From contig CM029366.1 in assembly GCA_017165825.1 (NCBI GenBank), forward strand, positions 22,790,342 through 22,854,341: 64,000 nt of DNA, in the 5' to 3' direction. A model generated the notes under the pieces. It saw only the letters and a program-made list of their open reading frames with translations, did no database searches and was not told the DNA's origin. Of the stretch, positions 51,401 to 61,900 are shown one piece after another (the first letter of the stretch is position 1; every line of letters begins with the position of its first letter). Source of the DNA: Hepsetus odoe (taxonomy: Eukaryota; Chordata; Actinopteri; Characiformes; Hepsetidae). Position numbers and translations under genes: made by a program.

Positions 51401-54400
51401 CTACATTCACACCTTGGTCATGTTTTTCGATAATTTCTTTCTTTAATTCAATGTACATCATCCGCTTTTTCTTCTCAGCTCTGTCCTTTGCACTCACTTT
51501 CTTTAGACATATGGTTGGAAAAACGAAGTTTTGCAAAATAACTGCAAGCCCAAATGCAAGCACACTGACTGAACACTGATGCTTCCGCTGCAAGGTAACC
51601 GCTTAAAGTGAACGAGTGAGGCACGGGATGCTGGGCAGATGTTGCGGCGTTCACTGCGCCATCTAGCGGTGGGTATATTAAGCTGGCTCGTAACCCCAAT
51701 TTTAGCTCTAAACTCAAAGCAAAACAACGGCCAAGAGACGGCTCGTATCTCCAAAAACCTGTTAGTTACACTCGTAAGTCAAGGTACCACTGTACTTTAA
51801 TTTACCAGTAACTTCAATATCTAAACTCTATTGCAGTTCACTGTTGGTGATACCTACCACTGGATTCCATGAACACTACACAATACCTGCTGCTAGGAAC
51901 TTTACTGACCCGGCCATCAGGTCATCACAATCTGGCACCTCTCAAACCACTCAGATCTTTTCGCTTGCTTATTTTCCTACTTCCACCACATCAACCTCAA
52001 TAACTGACTTCAGTATTCAATGGCTGTCGAATATATCTCAACACTTGACATATGCAATGAAATAATCAATGTTAGTTACCACCTGTCAGTAGTTTTAACA
52101 CTGTGGCTGATGAGTGTAATGGGCTTTCTATTTTCTTTTGGACCATATTTGATTAGCTTAATATTTTGCCTGGGATATACTGTGTAAAAGTCTTCAGCTA
52201 CCCCTTTCTTTATAATTTGCTAGACAATCATCTTGTTAGGCCATAAATGCTATTTTATGCCATTCTACTTGTTGGGATTATGAGTAGATTAAATTGTGAC
52301 AGGCTGCAAATAAAGGGTGCCTAAAGACATAAGATGCCCAGATAAAGGGGTTCTTACCAATTCAGCGTTACCAGTATACTAATCACTTTGATTATCTATT
52401 ATCATCTGCTTGTTTTAGCACAGGTTTATGCCTCACATTAGATGGCTTTGTCATGTCAAATGATTAATAGATAAGTCACTGTGTGGCTTAATAAAGAAGA
52501 AACAATCCTGAATTACAGATGTGTTTTACATTAGATAACTTGGGAGACAAGTGGACAATAACCCTGCTGTCTAAGGTTGCTTTTAATGCAAGTGTGGCTC
52601 TTACATTTCGTCCATGTTCACCAGGATCACCCATGTCTCCTTTTACCCCTGGTTGACCAGACTGTCCTGAAATACCCTAGAATGTAAAAAGTTCTTATGT
52701 TAGGAAAAGCTAAAATCCAGCACATACAAAGAGGGCCTCTAGGTACTTACCCTAAGTCCTCTTTCTCCTGCTTTACCAGGCAACCCAGGCTCCCCCTGCA
52801 AGCACACAAAACAACAAGAAAACAATTCACACATGTTCATATGCTCACACACATATTCAATTACATAACCAAAAGTGAAAATTCAAGGCTTACCGGAAGA
52901 CCATCGTCCCCTTTGTCACCTTTCACCCCCTTAAAGAGAACAACATAATATACTTTCTGTCACATTTTATATTTAAGAAATTATGGTTTCTTAATGTCTA
53001 AAACACATACAAAAACAAAAGAAAAACATAAAGAAGATTATGTGGCACCAGAGGTGTTCTGATATGAGCCTAGGAAAATATGTTAGTTTATGAGAAAGCA
53101 CAAAAGTATTTGAAGGTACACGCAAAGGTGCACATTAATTACCTTCATGCCTATATGGAAGGGAATGAAGGAAGGCAGCAGAAAGTCAAGAGAGAAAAAT
53201 GTTATAATACCTGCCATGTGCATAGAGCTACTTGCTGTGATAGATTTGTCAAGCCCATCAAAAAGTATTGCAAGCTTTGTTATTGGTTAAAGTCACACAT
53301 TCTAAAGCATCCAGTCGCATACTGTTAAACAGCTGCTTTTAGATCTTTTTAGATCTCTTTTATGTTAAAGAGTATATCCTTCAAAAAATAAAACAATTCA
53401 GACAGAATATCCATTTAGTGGCAGAACAACAGATGCACTTGATACTCCAAGCTCAGGACTGTCCAGTCTTACATGGAAATAGCCTTTGTGGTTGCTGGTC
53501 TTTATTCCAATGAAGCAGCAGCACATCTGATTTCACTTGCTTGATCAATTAACCTCAGTCTATAAATAACTGATCTTGTGAGATCCTGCTATATTTGAAA
53601 TAAAAACCAGCAGACATATTGGCCCTTCACTACAAAACCGTACACCCCTACCATGGCTGAACAGTTAGTATAGTAAAAAGTGGAGTTAAGAGAAAAGATT
53701 AGTTCTTGGAATTTTAATAGAAGGGTAGCTGTTCTCACATCTTTTCCTCTGAGTCCAGTCGGTCCTTGAGGACCTTGACTGCCTGGCTCTCCTCTCTCTC
53801 CAGCTTCACCTTGGTTTCCCTATAGAATTGCGCGCAATGAAAAAATAACATGTTAAAGGGGACTATCAGTCCATTGTGAGTGTGAAAGGTTAAAGAGTTT
53901 TCAAAAAGACTGCCAAATGATAAACATACCTTTAGGCCACTTCTCCCAGCTAAGCCAGGAACCCCCTGTTGGTTAATTAATTCAACATTTAAGATGCAGA
54001 GTTATTTAAAATTAAAAATATATCTGAGAAACTCGTCACAGCAACTTTTAGTTTCCAGCAATGTTTCTACATGACAGGACCTCAAATATCCATAATTCAT
54101 TTGATGATGTGTGACATCAGAATACGGAGAGGAAACACACTCCTCCCTATTCAGTTCTCAAGAGATACTAACCCTATCACCCTGCTCTCCTTTAGGTCCC
54201 AGCGGTCCAGGTGTCCCTGTTCCAGGCAGGCCCTATAAGAAATAATGTCAAAAGGTATTGGTACAAAAGTAAAATGCCAGAGCCAGTAGTTTAGAATAAC
54301 AGACATGAATTGTTTTTTTCTGAGAATTTTGAAAATTTAAAAAACTCACCCTTTCCCCCTTCTGTCCTGGCTCTCCTTTTTGACCTGCAGAACCTTCAGG

Positions 54401-55872
54401 ACCAGCATCACCTTTCTGACCCTGGAAAAAAAGAAGGGGTTGTGATGGGTAACAGGTATGTTTTGAGGTATTTAATAATGTTTACATATTACATCAAACT
54501 CAAAAGCCCTGAGAGACTTTTCCTCATAAGAACATAATCAACGGTATTTATTCAGCTATTCCTCTCACCTGTTCTCCTTTCTTCCCAGACAAACCTGGAC
54601 CCTGGAATCAAAACAAAAGCAAGCAAGACATTTCCTTAATACCACCAGAATACTTTATTACTAAAAAAATAATTTTTTTTGTAACAGCTACTATGATTCT
54701 TCATTTATGATTTACAATACTGTGCAAAATGTATTAAGCCATTCCTAATTTATTTATATTTTGCTCAAAGAGCCAGGCTTTCTGGTATTTTTAAAGTGTT
54801 TAAAGACACAATGTGTCTTTGTTTACACTTGTCATGTGCTTTAGCTTTGGTTCTTAGCCTCAGCCTTGTCCAGCACTAGGCCAAAATGGCACTAGGTCAA
54901 GCTGAAGGTTGTGGATTCAAATCCTGGACCAGTAGGTTAAATGCAGAAACACACTGGGTGTCACTATCACCTTCCTGTCTCCTCCTTTGCCCCAGATGTG
55001 TTTGGTAAGATTCCTCTTAGTGTTTGTGAACATCCAAAGAGGTTCTTGTAGCTATATTGTTCTAGGCTTGTAATGACTCTAATGAGACCTAATCTTTTTT
55101 GGTTTGATGCTGCTTGTCTGTTAAATGTTTATATATTATTAGTGCTCATGTTTATGGTCGGGATTTTGATTTAGTCCAGTGTATTTTCAATTTCTTTTGT
55201 TTCGCAGCTTTAGTTTAGTCTTGTATGCTGGTTTATTTCTACTAAAGTTTCAGCACTGCTTTTTTTCACACCTACATCCATCCCTTCACATTATTACACT
55301 GACCAGTTTCAGAGTATTGTATTTTGTTTGTTATGCCATGTATGAATGTATGAATCAAACAAAATCATGTAATGTAAGGCATGAAGACATGATGTAAATC
55401 AACAATGTAACTGATTGACTCACACTGTCGCCTGGTTCCCCTTTGACACCCATTGCTCCCTGTTAACAAAAATAGGTTGAAGATAAATACACAGAACAGA
55501 AAGTCTTGAAAAGCCTTGATTTAAAATAATGAACTCCTTACCTTCTCACCTGGAATTCCATTTAGACCTGGTAAACCCTGAAAGCATATATAAAAAAACT
55601 ATAAAACCTGCAAGAACATAAATGATTGTATTATGCACTAATCATTAGCTAAATGAGTACTCACCCTAGCACCTGAGGTTCCAGGAGATCCAGGTGTTCC
55701 TGTGTCACCCTAAATCACCCACACAAAAACAAATGAAGAGAGAACCCACATTGATGTTGTAGAAGATATTACTGCTGTCATATCAAACCACCCATCTTAT
55801 TTGAAAATGCTGCCTTACTTTTACATTGTGTGAATATTGCAGATCAAGTATGAATATTTATATATCTCCATA

Positions 55873-55922
<50 letters not shown>

Positions 55923-58900
55923 GTGTGTAGTTACACCTTTGGTTAAAAATGTGCAAATTGAAACCTTAGACAGAAGTGGCACCTGGTTTAGTCTCCTGCT
56001 GCTTTAAGGTTTGACGTGTTGTGATTTTAGAGATGCTCTTCTACATACCTTGGTTGTAACATGTGTTTTGTAACAAGTGTAGTAGCAAACATTTTTTTTT
56101 ATATATTTTACTGAAACTCACCTTCTCTCCTGCTGGGCCAGAGGGTCCTCTATCACCCTGACAATACACACACACACACAGTACAGTCACTGCCAATCCC
56201 ACTTTGCTCAATTTTTGATGAAGGCAAGGCCCATTTTGCTCTTGTATGTCCAAGTGAAGTCTCTTATAAGCGTCAGTACTGTAAACCCTCTAACATACTC
56301 ATTTTAGCATAAGAACAACCTAATCATGCTTCTCAATTTGACTCAAATTTAGTCTTGAGTCAATGAAGTATGCATGTATGTAAGAATGTTATTACTTCAC
56401 TTTTATTTTGTTTAATGAGACCCTGATTAGCACTGTTAATTAATCAACAATGACATTCATCACATGACCAAACAGTGCAGCGAAAACATACTACTCACTC
56501 GTGGAAAGTCCACTCACCTTGTCACCCTGTGATCCAGGCTGACCTTGCTGCCCACGATCACCCTAGAGAAGACAGTAAATCTTAGCTTCTTGCTTTCATA
56601 AAAATCACCAATTTATTTATTTTAAATTATCCATGAATAAGTGATTTTATTAACCTTGCTTCCAATTTCACCCGGAGGACCTCTTGGACCCTTGGACATT
56701 CATATGCAGATAACAATACAAAAGATGGAAAATAAGTGAAACCATTAGTTTCAAAGCACCTATAATGAGGACATTTTTATGCATGTTTTAGAGCGCATGC
56801 TAGCTTGCTTTTGTATTTGGGTTAATGACTTAAGTGAGCAATGAATGAAGGAATACATAATAAATACAATCTATGACTGTGTCTTAAGGAATATAAAAAT
56901 GTGCCTGTAAAACATGCACTGTGTGTGATGTGAATGTGTATGCTGTCATACCCGATCACCCGGCTCTCCTTGTTTCCCTTGAGGTCCTGGACTGCCTTCT
57001 CTAGTCTCTCCCTGAAATACACATTTAACATGTTTAATATAGATAACAAGCAAACATACAACATTCCCAATATGGTGATAGACACTAATTGAATTTAAAG
57101 CAATGGAAAAAAAACACACATACAGTACTGTGCAAAAGTTTTAGGCAGGTGTGGTGAAATGCTGTAAACAAAGAATGCTTTCAGAAATATAAATAATGAT
57201 TGTTTATTTTTAGCAATTTACAAAATGCAAAGTGAGCGAACAAAAGAAAAATCTAAATCAAATCAATATTTGGTGTTACTACCTTTTGCCTTCAAACCAG
57301 CATCAATTCTTCTGGCCCCCACAGAGCCCTGATCTCAACATCATCCAGTGTGTCTGGATTACATGAAGAGACAGAAGGATGTGAGGAAGCCTACATCCAC
57401 AGATGATCTGTGGTTAGTTCTCCAAGATGTTTGGAACAACCTACCAGCCGAGTTCCTTCAAAAACTGTGTGCAAGTGTACCTAGAAGAATTGATGCTGTT
57501 TTGAAGGCAAAGGGTGGTCACACCAAATATTGATTTGATTTAGATTCTCTTTTGTTCATTCACTGCCTTTTGTTGATTGATGAAAATATATGATTAACAC
57601 TTCCATTTCTGAAAGCATTCTTTGTTTGCAGCATTTTTTCCACACCTGCCTAAAACTTTTGCACAGTACTGTATGTGCATAAACAAACATGGAGCAGCAG
57701 CAACTCACAGAGTCTCCTTTGGCACCTTTCTGTCCAGGCACACCTCTTGGGCCCAGTGGCCCTGCAGGTCCTTGGTTCCCCTACAAACAAAAAACAGATA
57801 CCCTATGACTTTAGTCTTAAGCAGTTAAGATGATGCATGGATGGACATTACACAGTAATGCTATCTTCCTGAGGTTTCCATAAGTTATACATTTAGCAAC
57901 TTTGGCTTTACCCTTTGAAACTCATTAAATTTGTAGCCAGAGCATTTAGTTCACATGCATGTCCATGTTGCAAAAAACTGTGATAAGTGGAACATCGGTG
58001 GACGATCATGTGGAACTAGAGCTGTTTTCTGTACTGTGACAAACTCAGAATTGTAACCACTTGATATGACCAGTACAGAGACACTAAGGTGTGACTCACA
58101 TTAATATTCATATGTTTGCTTGTTTAAAATGAAAGTTAAATGTGATAATGATTGAAATATGAAGCTATTAAAAGCCTATGATAAAAAACAGACAATTTTC
58201 AATTCACTTTCTTAAAACAGAGAGTTTTTATGTTGCATAAATCTTGTTAAAGTTCCTACACAGACTCTAAGATGCAACAGCATTTAGAGTTCACTGTTTC
58301 AATGATGACATTAAAGCCTGTGTTCATCCTTATAGCCCTTACAACCATGTATAGCATCAGTGCCCAGGGACACTTGCACAAACACACACACACACTCACA
58401 TATATATAGTACACATGTACACAAGTGCAAACTGCAGATAGAATAGAAAATAAAGACACTCACAGGTTCTCCTTGATCTCCCTTCCCTGCCACCCCACTC
58501 CCCACTCCTGGTGGACCCTATCAGTCAGGAAGAAAGCGAAGAATAAGAGAAGAATATGTGATGACTATGACTACTGATTATAACATGGTGAAGTGAACTG
58601 CTTTCTTTTTTTTATCAGAGAAATCATTTCATTTCATAATGACTCACCCTTTCTCCAGGGCTTCCTTTATCCCCCTGAAAAAGAGGAAGCCTAATAATTA
58701 TAAATGTGCTTAACACCAAGCTTCACCTTGCAATGACTTCTGGTAGCACACAAACACACTCACACACTGACACACAGACATGCTCAGACACATGCACACC
58801 CACACATGCACATAAACAATGGAATAAGTGGAAAACATTTATAGTTTAGCTTTACTTTTATAGACAGGCCAGGTGTGCCTGGTATCCCAGGGCGACCATC

Positions 58901-61900
58901 TTGTCCTGGCACTCCTGGTGCTCCTGCTGATCCTTTTGCACCATCTGCACCAGGTCGACCTGGCGTGCCCTTCAGAGAAACAGAGAAAAGCTCACAGAAA
59001 CCCAAACCATTTATCTACAGCAACTTGTTCAGATTTGGTCTGTTTCTTACATGTATTCCAGGTATTCCTGGTTCTCCTTTGCGACCTGGCAAGCCTCCTC
59101 CAATAGAAGATCCTGATTCACCCTATCAAAAACAAAAAAAACAAACAAACAAAAAAACAACTTACTGGCAAACTAACAATTCTGTTAAAATAAGCTTTCA
59201 TTGAAATAACAGTTGGTATTTATAGTAATAATATACATATAAATTACATAATAAGTTATTATGAGGAATTATGCATCTGTGACATTTTATCGAAAAGTGA
59301 ATTGCTTTGTTATAGCCAACAACCAACCTGTTCTTTACACATGTACCTAGCCAGCATCAAATAAAAAACATTAAACGCTATGCACCATAAATATGTGCAC
59401 CATAAACATGTATCACGGAAGCTTATACCTTGTCACCTTTTTCTCCTTTTGGTCCAGGGGATCCTGCAAAACCTTGTTCTCCCTAAAAAGCAGAAATTGC
59501 CATTAAACACTGAAATAAATTTGCAGTGTCACTGTGTGAGACATTTATGGCATACTCACAGTGTCTCCTCTGACTCCAGGTAACCCCTGGGGGCCCTATA
59601 ATAAAGCAAATTTCAGTTGCAAAACCCAATAATGTAAACAAGATTTTGTTTTGAGGTTTGTTCTGAAGTTGAATTTTTTTACTAGGGTTTGATTAGGCTA
59701 GCATTTAGTTAATCATTGGATTTTCTGTGCACCGTACACAACTGCTTAAGATTGTTACAACACTTTTATTAATTCATTGCAATTTTGCATACACAGCAAC
59801 TTTTACAGGCTAACTTACTGGTGGTCCTGTAGCACCAGGGGCACCAGAACGACCAGGGACTCCTGGATTCCCATCCAAGCCTGGAAAACCCTAAGACATA
59901 AAGGAATGGAGATCTAAGGTTACTGTATAAATGAAAATGGTCAGAAGACTGCATGAACAATGAACATTTATTACAAAATTAAATCATGTTTCTATATGAT
60001 TTCACCAAATTTGCACCAAAGACTCATCTCAGGAATAAATGAATAATTCAGGCAACTAAAAAATGATTTACAGCAGCTGGTTTTCTTATTCCAGAAGTTT
60101 AATATTACATTGTTGAATTACCCTTTCTATACCTTTCCCCCAACACACACACACACATACACACACACACACACACAAACATACACACACACACACAATC
60201 ATAGACCTACCAGTATGTATTTGTAAATGACTCACCCTTTCCCCCTTTTCTCCTCTCACTCCTACTGATGACCCTGGTTGACCAGGGGGTCCTTCAGGTC
60301 CTCTAGGGCCTTCCCGACCAGGTAAGCCATCACGGCCCTGAAACGCATGCAAACGCACACACAAATTTTTTAATCATTGGGTCATAAGGGCTCAGATTAT
60401 TATATAGCACAGACTGTGCATACTGATAGTTTTCCACATTTTGTTTTATTTGACACGTTTAAATGTTTCAGTTTATTGTTCTCATGAATATACACACAAA
60501 CACAATTCTTCACAATGCTAATGCAAAATATCCTCAATCAATGCAATTAATTCATTATGACACAGCAATTTATGTTGATGGTCTATGTCAGGGTGAAAGC
60601 ATGACTTACACCACAAACAAAAAGTAAGAAACTCAGGAAAATATGAAAGTGTCATAAACGTCCTGTATGCTTAGTAGAGTCAAATAGATAAATAAATAAC
60701 TCACAGGCTCTCCTTTCCGTCCAGACAACCCATCTCTGCCTCTTTCACCCTAAAACCAAATCCAAAAACTGGCTATCATTCTATAAAAAAAGTATTTCTT
60801 GATAAAACATTTACAACAATATTTAATTCAAGTGATTTATATTCATGTGTATATTAAATGTTGAAACAGTTAAGCGGTTAAATAGTTTAAATATTACAAA
60901 GCACAAACATGAGCTCACTATAAATCTTCTGGAAAATAAAAAAAAAAAAAACACACAAGATTTGATTAGTTAGTTATTTTAACGGTGGTGTGGTGCGGGT
61001 AGGACGTCAATGCGGAGCCGGGAGTCAGGAATATAGCTTTATTATCCATGGTAACAAAAACAAGGTACAGCGATCTAAGAACCACTATTAACCGTAAGGC
61101 TGAGCCTTCGTGAATAAGCCAGGCTCTGTTCTGACTCACTGGGGCTTAAATAGTCAGCCCCAATGATGCACACCTGTGCCCGGATGAGCCCAGGTGTGCT
61201 CAGTCAGAGCAGAGCGCCCTCTACCGTAACATGAACGAAACCTAATTGTGACAGTTAGCACCTAACTGACATTCGGCTAACACATTTTATTCCTAATGAA
61301 ACTTGGATACAGCCCCAAGTTAGTGAGAAGATATTATATGCGTGATCCCTGTTTCTTCTAGAGGTCAACTAAGTTTAAGCTTATGTTTACTTACACTTCG
61401 GTTATATATAACTTTTTACCTTTTGCCCTGGGTCCCCTTTCTCACCCTATAACAAAGGAAGAAATAATGATCACAACTCATTATTGACCGAAGTATACAT
61501 TTTGGTGTGTCTGTAATGTTTCGTGTATTACCTCCGCACACTGAACAGTGCACTGATCTGGAGTAACCTACACAAAACAAATATAAAGCAAACAATCAGA
61601 TAACAGCCCGCTAACATTCAACCTGAACATACTTCACTTTAAGATGTTATCGAAAAAAATTCCTGACAAAAAGTTCCATTTGCTTTACCGTGCCACCAGT
61701 TCCTCTCGCAAGGCCGCAAAGCAGCTCTGACAGCTGTGGGTGTAGTCTGTAGAGATCAGCTGTGTCTCGGGCATACAGCAGATTCTGAGTGCTGCCATCT
61801 GTAACAGCTTGACGCAGCTCCTCCAGGTTTGCCCGCCCAATACCCACAGCCAGCACAGTCACACCTTAGACACACAATGTTGCCTGAATGTTATACAACT

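Noticed and set aside
58875..59204. Plus-strand frame resembling collagen (GIPGRPSCPGTPGAPAD)
   Set aside because: Mirror image of exons 58969-58856 and 59122-59051 on the minus strand; it crosses their splice sites.
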